From contig CBDEGU010000007.1 in the NCBI GenBank assembly GCA_965238045.1, forward strand, positions 62,001 through 126,000: a stretch of DNA of 64,000 nt, read 5' to 3'. Position 1 is the stretch's first letter. Each line of letters begins with the position of its first letter. Shown here piece by piece: positions 42,407 to 50,344 of this stretch. The notes under the pieces were generated by a model. That model made no database searches. It saw only the letters and a list, made by a program, of their open reading frames with translations, and had not been told where the DNA came from. This DNA is from CBDEGU01 sp965238045 (GTDB taxonomy: Bacteria; Acidobacteriota; Terriglobia; Bryobacterales; UBA6623). The position numbers were made by a program, and so were the translations under genes.

Positions 42407-43192
42407 ATGACGAGATGCAACAGAGTGTTCGCCCTCATGACGGTAAGCCTGATCGCTATCGCTGCGGGCTGCGGTGGGGGTGGCGGAGATGAGGCCGCGC
42501 CCGCTGGCGGCGAAGCCGCCCCGTCCGCCGACTACTTCAAGGTCGATCCCCCCAAGGCCGCCACGATTACCGGCAAGGTTAACCTCGAAGGTGATCCTCC
42601 CAAGGTGCGCCCCATCAATATGAGCGCCGAACTGGACTGCAAAGAGCTGCATACGGGCACCGTTATGCCCGAGGTTGTCGTGGCGAAGGACGGCAAGCTG
42701 CAGAATGTTTTTGTTTGGGTCAAGAGCGGTCTCGGCGACAAGAAGTTCGAAGTTTCCTCCGAACCCGCTAGACTTGCCCAAAAGGGTTGCGTCTACGTGC
42801 CTCATGTCCTCGGTCTGCAGACGAACCAGCTCATCAAGATTGCCAACAATGATCCGTTGACTCACAATGTCCACCCTCTGCCCAGGAAGAACCGCGAGTG
42901 GAACAAGTCGCAATCGCCAGGCGCCTCGGAACTCGAGTACCAGTTTCCGCGCGTCGAACTGAAGCTGGCCGTCAAGTGCAATATCCATCCCTGGATGCGG
43001 TCGTACATCCATGTGGTCGAGCACCCGTTCTTCGCGGTCACCGGTGCGGATGGCACCTTCGAGATCAAGGGTCTCCCCGCCGGCACCTACACGATCGAAG
43101 CGGTTCACGAAAGGCTCGGAGAGCAAGAGGTTAGCGTGACCCTCGGCGAGGCGGAGTCCAAGGACGTTGAACTTACTTTCAAGGCTAGCTGA
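42407..43192 (+). CDS. cupredoxin-like lipoprotein with carboxypeptidase-regulatory-like domain
   Basis: 261 residues. A lipobox IAAGC ends the signal at about Cys22, followed by a glycine-rich linker. The middle region holds possible type 1 copper ligands: THNVHP, then KCNIHPWMRSYIHV, giving the His...Cys-x2-His-x2-Met pattern of plastocyanin-like proteins. The C-terminus (FFAVTGADGTFEIKGLPAGT) is a carboxypeptidase-regulatory-like beta sandwich. Its position after the multihaem cytochrome suggests an electron carrier or an assembly factor; that is inference. Confidence 0.82.
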   Translation: MTRCNRVFALMTVSLIAIAAGCGGGGGDEAAPAGGEAAPSADYFKVDPPKAATITGKVNLEGDPPKVRPINMSAELDCKELHTGTVMPEVVVAKDGKLQNVFVWVKSGLGDKKFEVSSEPARLAQKGCVYVPHVLGLQTNQLIKIANNDPLTHNVHPLPRKNREWNKSQSPGASELEYQFPRVELKLAVKCNIHPWMRSYIHVVEHPFFAVTGADGTFEIKGLPAGTYTIEAVHERLGEQEVSVTLGEAESKDVELTFKAS

Positions 43193-44117
43193 TTCCGGCC
43201 GTGCCACGCCGGTCGCGTTGCACCGCTTTGCTGTGTTCACCGCCGCCTCGACGTTTTGTTTGCTCATCGCCGGGGCGCTGGTGACCAGCCGCGATGCGGG
43301 CCTTTCCGTGCCCGACTGGCCTCTCTCCTATGGCCAATGGATGCCGCCGATGATCGGTGGCATCTTTTACGAACACGGCCACAGGATGGTCGCCAGTTTT
43401 GTCGGCCTTTTGACGATTGTTCTCGCTCTCTGGCTCTGGCGCGCCGAATCTCGCCGCTGGGTCCGCCGTTTGGGATTCGCGGCCCTGGGCGCGGTCGTCG
43501 CGCAAGGGCTGCTCGGCGGCATGACGGTTCTCTTTCTGTTGCCAACCGCCGTCTCGGTCGGTCATGCTTGTCTGGCGCAGTTGTTTTTCTCTATGACCGT
43601 TGTCCTCGCGCTCGTTACCTCGCCGGGCTGGCATCGACCGCCTCCTCCCGGCCCGGATCCTACGCCGGACGCCAGGCGACCGTCGCTGAAGGCCCTCTGC
43701 GTCCTGGCCAGCGCGATGATCTTTGTGCAGCTATTGATGGGAGCGGCTTTCCGGCACAAGGGATTTGGCATCATCCCGCACTTGATCGGCGCCTGCGTCG
43801 TCGCCGCTGTTGTACTGTGGATCATGGCCCGCGTGGCGGCGACTCATTCCTCCCAAGCGGACATTTTCGGCTGGGCGCTCGCGATCAACGGACTGCTGAT
43901 GCTCCAGCTCGTTCTCGGCGCGGGGGCCTACTGGATACGGGATATCACCCAGGATGCCCCACAGCCGCTGCCGCCGATGGTCGTTCTGACCGTTGCTCAC
44001 GTTGTGCTTGGCGCCGTGCTTCTGGCTTGCAGCGTGGTCCTAACCTTCCAGACTTCGCGAGGCGCGAGGCGGAGTTTCGATGATCCGTCGCTCCAGCAGG
44101 CTCGGGTGACGACATGA
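43167..44117 (+). CDS. ctaA: haem A synthase (CtaA/COX15 type)
   Basis: Converts haem O to haem A in the membrane. The 316 residues show about eight hydrophobic helices and the family text LVTSRDAGLSVPDWPLSYGQWMPPMIGGIFYEHGHRMVAS, with the histidines of EHGHR as haem ligands. A second half repeats the pattern (FRHKGFGIIPHLIGA, VLTVAHVVLGAV). The start is a TTG at 43167, inside the end of the preceding gene. It may begin slightly downstream, because the first 20 codons are unlike the family. The stop overlaps the start of ctaB. Confidence 0.88.
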   Translation: MNLLSRLADSGRATPVALHRFAVFTAASTFCLLIAGALVTSRDAGLSVPDWPLSYGQWMPPMIGGIFYEHGHRMVASFVGLLTIVLALWLWRAESRRWVRRLGFAALGAVVAQGLLGGMTVLFLLPTAVSVGHACLAQLFFSMTVVLALVTSPGWHRPPPPGPDPTPDARRPSLKALCVLASAMIFVQLLMGAAFRHKGFGIIPHLIGACVVAAVVLWIMARVAATHSSQADIFGWALAINGLLMLQLVLGAGAYWIRDITQDAPQPLPPMVVLTVAHVVLGAVLLACSVVLTFQTSRGARRSFDDPSLQQARVTT

Positions 44118-45025
44118 GGCCTGAGTTTCCAGGCGTCCCCGCCCCAGCCGCTGCCGTCGCGACGGCGCCCAGGCCCGCTCTGGCGGACTTCCTCGAACTC
44201 ACCAAACCCACCGTCGTCTGGCTTATTCTTCTCTCGACCGCCGTCGGCTTCTATCTCGCCTCGGCGGGACCGCTCGATGTGCTTTTGCTGCTGCACACGC
44301 TCGCCGGCACGGCGCTCCTAGCCGCCGGTACCGGAGCGCTGAACCAGTGGCTCGAACGAGGACTCGACGCCAAGATGCGGCGTACCAGGAACCGGCCCCT
44401 TCCCGCCGGGCGCCTGCAGTCCCGGCCGGCGTTCTGGTTCGGCGTCGCGCTCTCGGTTGCTGGCGTAGCCTACCTCTTGGCGGCGGTCAATTCACTTGCC
44501 GCCCTCACCGGTTTTCTCACTCTGGCCTCGTACCTGGGCCTCTACACGCCGCTGAAGACGCGTACTCCGCTAGCGACTTTCGTCGGAGCGTTTCCCGGCG
44601 CGGCGCCTCCTTTGATCGGCTGGGCGGCGGCTGCTGGCCACATCGGCCTGGAAGGCTGGCTAATCTTCGCCATCCTCTTTCTGTGGCAGTTTCCCCACTT
44701 CTACGCGATTGCCTGGATCTACCGGGAAGACTACGGCCGCGCGGGAATCCGGATGCTGCCGGTCATCGAACCCGATGGCGTTTCCACCGGACGGCGGATC
44801 ATCTGGTACGCCGCGGTCCTAGTGCCCATCAGCCTGGCGCCGAGCCTGGCCGGGATGACCGGCAAGTTCTACTTCGTCGCCGCTCTGCTGCTCAGTACCG
44901 CCTACTTGGCGAGCGGTCTGCGAACGGCCAGCGCCAAGACCACGATCCAGGCCCGCAAGCTCCTCCGCACCTCTGTCCTCTACTTGCCCCTGCTCTACGT
45001 TTTCCTCGTCCTCGATAAGACCTAG
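44114..45025 (+). CDS. ctaB: protohaem IX farnesyltransferase (haem O synthase)
   Basis: UbiA-type membrane prenyltransferase that farnesylates haem B. The 303 residues begin with an alanine/proline-rich stretch, then FLELTKPTVVWLILLSTAVG. The prenyl-binding motif NQWLERGLDAKMRRTRNRPLPAGR is diagnostic, and a second loop has YTPLKTRTPLATFVGAFPGA. WQFPHFYAIAWIYREDY is typical of CtaB. It overlaps the ctaA end by four bases (ATGA). Together they supply haem A for an aa3-type oxidase, which is not in this window. Confidence 0.94.
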   Translation: MRPEFPGVPAPAAAVATAPRPALADFLELTKPTVVWLILLSTAVGFYLASAGPLDVLLLLHTLAGTALLAAGTGALNQWLERGLDAKMRRTRNRPLPAGRLQSRPAFWFGVALSVAGVAYLLAAVNSLAALTGFLTLASYLGLYTPLKTRTPLATFVGAFPGAAPPLIGWAAAAGHIGLEGWLIFAILFLWQFPHFYAIAWIYREDYGRAGIRMLPVIEPDGVSTGRRIIWYAAVLVPISLAPSLAGMTGKFYFVAALLLSTAYLASGLRTASAKTTIQARKLLRTSVLYLPLLYVFLVLDKT

Positions 45026-45104
45026 ACGAAACTTCCCGCCGCTTAAGGGCCGCGGCTCGTCGAAGGTTCGCGCTGTGTATTGTGTGGAGGGGTTGGCGGC
45101 GCTG

Positions 45105-45899
45105 CTAGCCGCGCGACCAGAGCCGCGGCACGTAGCGGCCCAGCAGGAACCCCGCCAGCGTCGTGGCCAGGGCCAGTCCCAAATGGGCCAGCACGATGTG
45201 AGGAGCGGTGTGCAGGTTGCACCCGACATGCAGCACCGTCATTCCGACCAAACCCGAGAGCAGTCCGGCCCCGGCCCCGGCGATGTCCGATGACAGGATC
45301 GCGCCCCGCCGCAGCAGCCACAGAATGAGACCCGCCGCCGGAAACGAGAACATCAGTCCCATGCCGAAGCACTGCCAGAGGTTTGGCAGCACGCTTCCGG
45401 TCACGTCCCAGGGAAACAGCATCGCCACCACCAGTAAAAGCGACACGAGTACGAGCAGAAACATTCTCGCGGGCGTGATCAGGCGCCTTGTTCCAGGGAT
45501 CATCTCCCGGCTCAGAGCGCTCGAGAGCAGCGTCACGGCCACGCCGATCAGTCCAGTCACGACCGTGAACTCGACTGCTCCCATGGCCAGACCGCCCCGC
45601 ATGCCGGAGACGAAAACAAAGGAGGCCGAGATCGCGCTGAAAACCAAGATGAACACGGCCGTCAGCTTCCAAACGCTCGGCACCGGCGAGACCGGCTCCA
45701 GCGAATCCACAATCGACGAGATGATATTGTTCTTGACCTCAGCTCCGACCGCGGCGGGCGGCTCGCCGCCGCTTAGGAACTCCCACAATGCGCGGCAGGC
45801 GGCGCACTTTTCCAAATGCTGCCGGATGGAGTCGGGCAGTGACCGCGAGCGGTGCTGTGCCAGGTTCTCAATTTGTACGCTAGCCTCTGGACACTTCAT
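45105..45899 (-). CDS. transmembrane anti-sigma factor, zinc-finger and NrsF-like
   Basis: 264 residues. The first 40 residues contain the HxxxCxxC zinc motif (QHLEKCAACRALW: His28, Cys32, Cys35) of ZAS-type anti-sigma domains. From about residue 75 on there are six hydrophobic segments, as in NrsF/DUF1109-type inner-membrane anti-sigma factors. The start overlaps the stop of the sigma factor gene by four bases, so the two are translated together. It would hold the sigma factor inactive at the membrane. Confidence 0.85.
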   Translation of the reverse strand: MKCPEASVQIENLAQHRSRSLPDSIRQHLEKCAACRALWEFLSGGEPPAAVGAEVKNNIISSIVDSLEPVSPVPSVWKLTAVFILVFSAISASFVFVSGMRGGLAMGAVEFTVVTGLIGVAVTLLSSALSREMIPGTRRLITPARMFLLVLVSLLLVVAMLFPWDVTGSVLPNLWQCFGMGLMFSFPAAGLILWLLRRGAILSSDIAGAGAGLLSGLVGMTVLHVGCNLHTAPHIVLAHLGLALATTLAGFLLGRYVPRLWSRG

Positions 45900-46309
45900 C
45901 CGCTGCTCCTCTTGGAGCGATAGGAATCCCCCAACACCTGTCTCAGTTTCGTGTAGGCACGATGGGCTCTCTGTTTGACCGCCCCTACGGTCGTACCGGT
46001 CGCCCCGGCCACCTCTTCCAGGCTCATTCCCGATATCTTCAGCATCCGAATCACTTCTTGCTGCTTGTCCGGCAATGCACGGACGGCGCGCCAGAGGTCG
46101 AAGTCGGGCGTGTTCGGCTGCGTCGGCGAGGGTTCGAACCCTTCGCTGCTCTCATCGAGCACATACTCGCGCGTGTCGATCCGATGTCTTCGGCGATAAG
46201 CGTCAATCCGCGTATGTCTCGCGATGGCGAAGATCCAAGGCAGCACGGGCGTTCCCGGACGGTGACTATGACGCGCCTTGTGGATGCGCAGCCAGCAGTC
46301 TTGCAGCAT
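45896..46309 (-). CDS. ECF-type RNA polymerase sigma factor, N-terminally truncated
   Basis: 137 residues. MLQDCWLRIHKARHSHRPGT and VLPWIFAIARHTRIDAYRRR match the second half of region 2. SGMSLEEVAGATGTTVGAVKQRAHRAYTKLRQVL is a complete region 4 helix-turn-helix. The first half of region 2 is missing: in frame upstream the codons read RAYAED and then hit a TAG. A separate frame above it reads MSRPDEVKKGAAQPTLARL. Most ECF factors are 170-200 residues, so about 40 are lost through deletion, frameshift or both. It may be non-functional, or the window may show a real mutation. It is coupled to the anti-sigma gene. Confidence 0.75.
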   Translation of the reverse strand: MLQDCWLRIHKARHSHRPGTPVLPWIFAIARHTRIDAYRRRHRIDTREYVLDESSEGFEPSPTQPNTPDFDLWRAVRALPDKQQEVIRMLKISGMSLEEVAGATGTTVGAVKQRAHRAYTKLRQVLGDSYRSKRSSG

Positions 46310-46810
46310 ATCCTCCGCATAGGCGCGCTAGCGTCGGCTGCGCCGCTCCCTTCTTTACTTCGTCTGGCCGAGACATGAGGTTACGGGGTGAGGGCGGACT
46401 CGGCGCCCGGAAAACGCGTGAAGAACACAGGAACAGCGACGACCATCATGCCGTATCCGTCGCGCCGGAGCGGAGGAACCAGCCTGCAAGCGGACACTCC
46501 GCTCCGCACTTCTGTATTTCCGTGGCTCGGCGGTCTGTGCGATTGGGCTCGCGGCGTAATTCTTGCTGAAGTCCCGCTGCCGGTCGCCGCCCGCGCCGCG
46601 ATGGACTCCAGGGTCACCGTCGGATTGCCTCGCGACCCGGCACTGGCCGCCACCAGAGATTCACCCGCTATTATAGGAAACCGGCCCCGCGGCCTGTCCG
46701 CCAGTGATCGTCCATTCGCCTTGAGAGCGCGGTCCGCCCCATCCTCTTCCTGCCAGGTGGAACCGGATCACGCTTGGAACATCAGGTTGGAGTACCAAAA
46801 TAAATGAGAA
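46310..46810. other. intergenic region without a recognised gene
   Basis: Frames open on both strands (46388-46807 plus, 46381-46653 minus), but neither resembles a known protein and both have uneven codon use. The part next to the sigma gene (46310-46377) holds the probable remains of its N-terminus. Nothing else is recognised. Confidence 0.5.
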
Positions 46811-46817
46811 TAAGTGC

Positions 46818-46846
46818 TTGCCAAACCGCCAGTTTCACCGTATAAT
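46818..46846 (+). promoter_or_regulatory. strong sigma-70-type promoter before the DksA-like gene
   Basis: TTGCCA at 46818-46823 and a perfect TATAAT at 46841-46846 are separated by exactly 17 bp. The expected transcript start is near 46853. This is the best match to the consensus that I noticed in the window. Confidence 0.75.
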
Positions 46847-46867
46847 CTTAGCTATTCTCGCATCGCT

Positions 46868-46901
46868 GCCACCCCGATGCACCGGTGGCGGCCTTTTTAG
46901 A
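46868..46901 (+). terminator. leader hairpin with short T-run (possible attenuator)
   Basis: gccacc at 46868-46873 pairs with ggtggc at 46884-46889, followed by ggccttttta. The structure starts about 15 nt after the predicted transcript start and lies about 200 bp before the DksA-like start codon. The T-run is short (five), so strength is uncertain. Confidence 0.5.
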
Positions 46902-47096
46902 CTCATTTCCCGCTTGAGTTCGCAGTCGTTTGAGAACACGTTAGAGTGCCTCCTGCACATGCTGGCGCGGTTACATCTCCGGCTTGCCGCCCGATGTAAC
47001 CGAATCCAGAGCGGGGTAGTCTAATAGACCGGGCTCAAAACGACGATATAGAAAAAGTTTGCCGGGCGGAGAGCGCCGGCAGGTCAAAGGTGATTT

Positions 47097-47507
47097 ATGG
47101 CAAAGCAAGCAGCGAAGGTGCTCACGAAAGCTCGGATCAGACGCTTCAAGGTGATCTTGGAAGAAAAAGCAGAGGAGACCCGCGGTAATCTCGGTTCGCT
47201 CAAAGCCGCGAACATGCTGGCTCGGGGGCAGGACCCGGTCGCTCTTGAGGATTTGCCCGTCCAAAGCCACGAAGAGTGGATTTTCCTCAATCGCAACAAC
47301 ATCGACGTCATGTTGTTGCGCGAGATAGAAGACGCGCTGACGCGAATAGACGGCGGCGGCTACGGAACCTGTTCCGAGTGCGACCAGCCCATTTCGAGCA
47401 TGCGCTTGCGGGCTCTGCCCTGGGCGCGCTACTGCGTGCCTTGTCAGGAAGAGTTGTCCGACGATCCGGAGGAAAAGTCGAAACAGAGCCACCTGTATTC
47501 GTTCTGA
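47097..47507 (+). CDS. TraR/DksA-family zinc-finger protein
   Basis: 136 residues. An N-terminal coiled coil is followed by a C4 zinc finger: Cys92 and Cys95 (GTCSECDQPI), Cys113 and Cys116 (ARYCVPCQEEL). DksA-type proteins bind in the RNA polymerase secondary channel and alter promoter selection with ppGpp. The coiled-coil tip of true DksA (DxxDxA) is not evident, so it is better called DksA/TraR-like than DksA. The gene has a strong promoter about 250 bp upstream with a hairpin in the leader. It is convergent with hisA. Confidence 0.88.
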   Translation: MAKQAAKVLTKARIRRFKVILEEKAEETRGNLGSLKAANMLARGQDPVALEDLPVQSHEEWIFLNRNNIDVMLLREIEDALTRIDGGGYGTCSECDQPISSMRLRALPWARYCVPCQEELSDDPEEKSKQSHLYSF

Positions 47508-47582
47508 ACCGGTGGCCCACCGTTGTAGCGGCCCGGGGGGAGATTCCCGATGCGGTGGCGGCCGGTCCCCTCAGCTGTCTTC

Positions 47583-48278
47583 CTACTGAATGCGCGCCAG
47601 TTCCTTGAGGTCGAGTTTTCCCGTGTAGATGGCCATGCCGAGGGCCGCGTGCACGCCCATCTGGCCTAAGCGCCGAATCTCTTCGAGCGTCGTAATGCCT
47701 CCGGCGGCGGTAATCTCCCGCTCGGTGGCCCTCCGCAGCCGGGCGTACCAGTCCAAGTCCGTTCCTTCGAGCATGCCCTCCTTGTCGACATAGGTACACA
47801 GGAAGCCGCCGCAGTAGGGTTCCAGCTCCTCGATCACCTCTTCGGCCCGAAGATCGGTCGCCTCCCTCCAGCCTTTCACTACGATGTGTCCGCCCTGGGA
47901 GTCCAGGGCCAGAAGGATTTTCTCCCGGCCGATCGCCTGGCCCAGTGCCTCGAGAAACCGGTGATTGACGCCATTGCCGTCGTAGGCCGCCGTTCCGACA
48001 ATGACCTTCGATGCGCCGGCCTCCACCAGCGCTTGCGCCCTCTCCACCGAGCGCACACCGCCCCCAACCCTGGTCACCGCGCTAGCCGCCAGTTCACGCA
48101 CGATCGAATCATTCGACCCCGTGCCAATGGCGGCGTCGAGGTCGATCACTTGAATCTCGGGAAAGGCGGCGAACTTTTCGAGCATCCTGGCCGGGGAATC
48201 CCCTTCCAAAGCCTTCTTCCGTCCCTGAACCAACTGGACGACCTTGCCCCCCATCAGATCAATGCATGGAAGGATCAT
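47583..48278 (-). CDS. hisA: phosphoribosylformimino-5-aminoimidazole carboxamide ribotide isomerase
   Basis: Fourth-step enzyme of histidine synthesis, an Amadori isomerase with a TIM barrel. 231 residues from MILPCIDLMGGKVVQLVQG, with the catalytic Asp in IDLMGG, VGGGVRSVERAQ and AAGGITTLEEIRRL phosphate-binding segments, and DKEGMLEGTDLDWY near 170 holding the second acid region. The frame runs upstream to 48506, but the start at 48278 overlaps the hisF stop by four bases and matches the family. It is last in the his operon. Confidence 0.94.
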   Translation of the reverse strand: MILPCIDLMGGKVVQLVQGRKKALEGDSPARMLEKFAAFPEIQVIDLDAAIGTGSNDSIVRELAASAVTRVGGGVRSVERAQALVEAGASKVIVGTAAYDGNGVNHRFLEALGQAIGREKILLALDSQGGHIVVKGWREATDLRAEEVIEELEPYCGGFLCTYVDKEGMLEGTDLDWYARLRRATEREITAAGGITTLEEIRRLGQMGVHAALGMAIYTGKLDLKELARIQ

Positions 48279-49057
48279 GATTTCCCCGTCCCCGCCCCTC
48301 TCGTGCGAACCGGTATGCCGTGCCCGGCGAGGATCTCCTTCAGCCCGTCCACCGTATAGGCGCCGTAGTGGAAGATCGAGGCCGCCAGTGCGGCGTCTGC
48401 TTCGCCTTCGCTCAGTACTTTGACGAAATCCTCGGGCTTCCCGCCCCCCCCGCTGGCGATCACCGGGATCTGCGTATTCCTCGATATCGCGCGGGTCAAT
48501 TCGCAATCAAAGCCGATTTGGGTGCCGTCGCGGTCCATTGAGGTCAGCAGGATCTCGCCCGCTCCGAGCGCTTCTCCCCTCGCGGCCCACTCGACCGCAT
48601 CCATGCCAGTGTCGGTCCGTCCTCCATAGGTGAATACATTCCACCCGCCCGCATCCCTCCGGCGGGCGTCGATCGCCAGCACGACCGCTTGCGCCCCGAA
48701 CTCTTGGGAAAGTTCACCGAGCAGTTCCGGCCTCTCCACCGCCGCCGTATTCACCGAGACCTTGTCCGCGCCGACAACCAGGATCTTCCTGGCGTCCTTT
48801 ACTGACCGTATGCCCCCGCCGACGGTGAGCGGGATGAAGACTTCCCGCGCCGTACGCTCCACCAGGTCGCGCATGATGTCGCGCCGGTCGCTCGATGCCG
48901 TGATGTCGAGAAAGACCAGTTCGTCGGCTCCGTCGCGGTTGTAGGCGTTCGCCAGCTCGACCGGGTCTCCGGCATCGCGCAGCCCGACGAAATGGACGCC
49001 CTTGACGACCCGGCCCGCTTGAACATCGAGGCAAGGGATAATGCGCTTCGCTAGCAT
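48275..49057 (-). CDS. hisF: imidazole glycerol phosphate synthase, cyclase subunit
   Basis: 260 residues of a TIM barrel closely related to hisA. MLAKRIIPCLDVQAGRVVKG carries the catalytic Asp11, VGGGIRSVKDARKIL and IASGGGGKPEDF bind phosphate, and ILLTSMDRDGTQIGFD has the second catalytic Asp. With HisH it forms imidazole glycerol phosphate and AICAR. It overlaps both neighbours by a few bases (hisH by seven, hisA by four), which fits tight translational coupling of the his genes. Confidence 0.95.
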   Translation of the reverse strand: MLAKRIIPCLDVQAGRVVKGVHFVGLRDAGDPVELANAYNRDGADELVFLDITASSDRRDIMRDLVERTAREVFIPLTVGGGIRSVKDARKILVVGADKVSVNTAAVERPELLGELSQEFGAQAVVLAIDARRRDAGGWNVFTYGGRTDTGMDAVEWAARGEALGAGEILLTSMDRDGTQIGFDCELTRAISRNTQIPVIASGGGGKPEDFVKVLSEGEADAALAASIFHYGAYTVDGLKEILAGHGIPVRTRGAGTGKS

Positions 49058-49653
49058 TCCAGAAAATTCCGCATGATCCGCTGGCCGGCCGCGCCCGATT
49101 TCTCCGGGTGAAACTGAACCGCGTACACGTTGTCCGACTCCAGGGCCGAGGTATAGCGCACTCCATACACGCTGTGCGCGGCGGCGCGCTCGCCGGCCGC
49201 TTCGGTTGGGACATAGTAGCTGTGAGCGAAATACACGTAGGGATGCTCTTCCAGACCGGCCAGCAGCTTCGGCCGGCCTCTCGGCTCGAGCTGGTTCCAG
49301 CCCATTTGCGGCACCCGCGCTTCGGCCGCGAAACGCTTGACTTCTCCAGGATAGATGCCCAGCCCGCGCAGTTCCGGCGCTTCCTCACTTTTCTCAAACA
49401 AGAGGTGCAGGCCCAAACAGATGCCCAGGAACGGCACCCCGGCGGCGATGCGTTCCTTCAGCGTCTGGCGCACGCCGAGCGCGTCGAGCGAGCGAATCAG
49501 CTGTCCGAAATGTCCCACGCCCGGCAGGATGATCCGGTCGGCCCTCGCCAGTCCGCCGCTCTCGCGGACGATCTCGTAGCTGACTCCTAGCGCGTCCAGC
49601 GTGTTTTCCACCGACCTGAGATTGCCGGCTCCGTAATCGAAAATCGCGATCAT
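49051..49653 (-). CDS. hisH: imidazole glycerol phosphate synthase, glutaminase subunit
   Basis: 200 residues from MIAIFDYGAGNLRSVENTL. The class I glutamine amidotransferase triad is present: nucleophile Cys in VPFLGICLGLHLLFE, and His/Glu in VQFHPEKSG. PQMGWNQLEP and YFAHSYYV are typical of HisH. It feeds ammonia to HisF. The frame opens earlier (49746), but the preceding residues are antisense to hisB coding. Confidence 0.95.
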   Translation of the reverse strand: MIAIFDYGAGNLRSVENTLDALGVSYEIVRESGGLARADRIILPGVGHFGQLIRSLDALGVRQTLKERIAAGVPFLGICLGLHLLFEKSEEAPELRGLGIYPGEVKRFAAEARVPQMGWNQLEPRGRPKLLAGLEEHPYVYFAHSYYVPTEAAGERAAAHSVYGVRYTSALESDNVYAVQFHPEKSGAAGQRIMRNFLEC

Positions 49654-49678
49654 GCCTGCTCCGCCATCCAGACCGCCG

Positions 49679-50287
49679 TCAGGCTTCTCTCGAGGCTTTT
49701 TCCAGCAGTCCCTTGGTGCTCGGGAGCTGGTCCTTAAGCCTGGCATCCTTCGAGCAGCCGTATCGCATCGCCCGCGCGAAGCACTTGAAAATCGCCTCGA
49801 TCTTGTGATGGCTCGATCGGCCGTACATCACTCGCGCATGCAGGTTCGCGCCGCAATGCGTCACGAAGCCGTCGAAGAAATCCTCCAGCAATTCAACCTG
49901 CAAGTCTCCGACGAGCCGGAACCGCACCGGCGCGTGATAGGCTAGCGCGGGCCGGCCGCCCAGATCCACCGCGACCACCGCCAGCGTTTCATCCATCGGC
50001 AGAACAAAGTATCCCGCGCGATTGATGCCGACCCGGTCTCCGAGCGCCTTGGCGAAACATTGCCCCAGCACGATGCCTGCGTCTTCGACCGTGTGATGCT
50101 GATCCACGTCGAGATCGCCCGTGGCTTCCAGGTCGAGGTCAAATCCGCCGTGCCTGGTAAACAGTTCCAGCATGTGGTCGAAAAAGCGAATGCCGGTCGC
50201 AATCTTGTAGCGTCCCCTGCCCTCGATGCGCAGTTTGGCCCGAATCTGGGTCTCCTTAGTCATTCGTTCGATTGTGGCGACTCTCAT
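49679..50287 (-). CDS. hisB: imidazoleglycerol-phosphate dehydratase
   Basis: 202 residues, the monofunctional enzyme without the phosphatase domain found in enterobacterial HisB. The metal-binding motifs are FFDHMLELFTRHGGFDLDLE, DQHHTVEDAGIVLG, and a matching second set FDGFVTHCGANLHA and SSHHKIEAIFKCFARA. A GGGATACAGAG ribosome binding site precedes ATG 50287. The histidinol-phosphatase step must be encoded elsewhere. Confidence 0.95.
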   Translation of the reverse strand: MRVATIERMTKETQIRAKLRIEGRGRYKIATGIRFFDHMLELFTRHGGFDLDLEATGDLDVDQHHTVEDAGIVLGQCFAKALGDRVGINRAGYFVLPMDETLAVVAVDLGGRPALAYHAPVRFRLVGDLQVELLEDFFDGFVTHCGANLHARVMYGRSSHHKIEAIFKCFARAMRYGCSKDARLKDQLPSTKGLLEKASREA

Positions 50288-50344
50288 CTCTGTATCCCCT
50301 GGCGGCCTTGGACCTTGCGCGCGGGTACGGCTCGAACGTGCCCG

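Noticed and set aside
46120..46145. ggttcgaaccc, a tRNA T-arm-like word
   Set aside because: It lies inside the sigma factor coding sequence and has no tRNA around it.
46388..46807. 139-residue plus-strand frame upstream of the DksA-like promoter
   Set aside because: No family resemblance, no ribosome binding site, irregular codon use.
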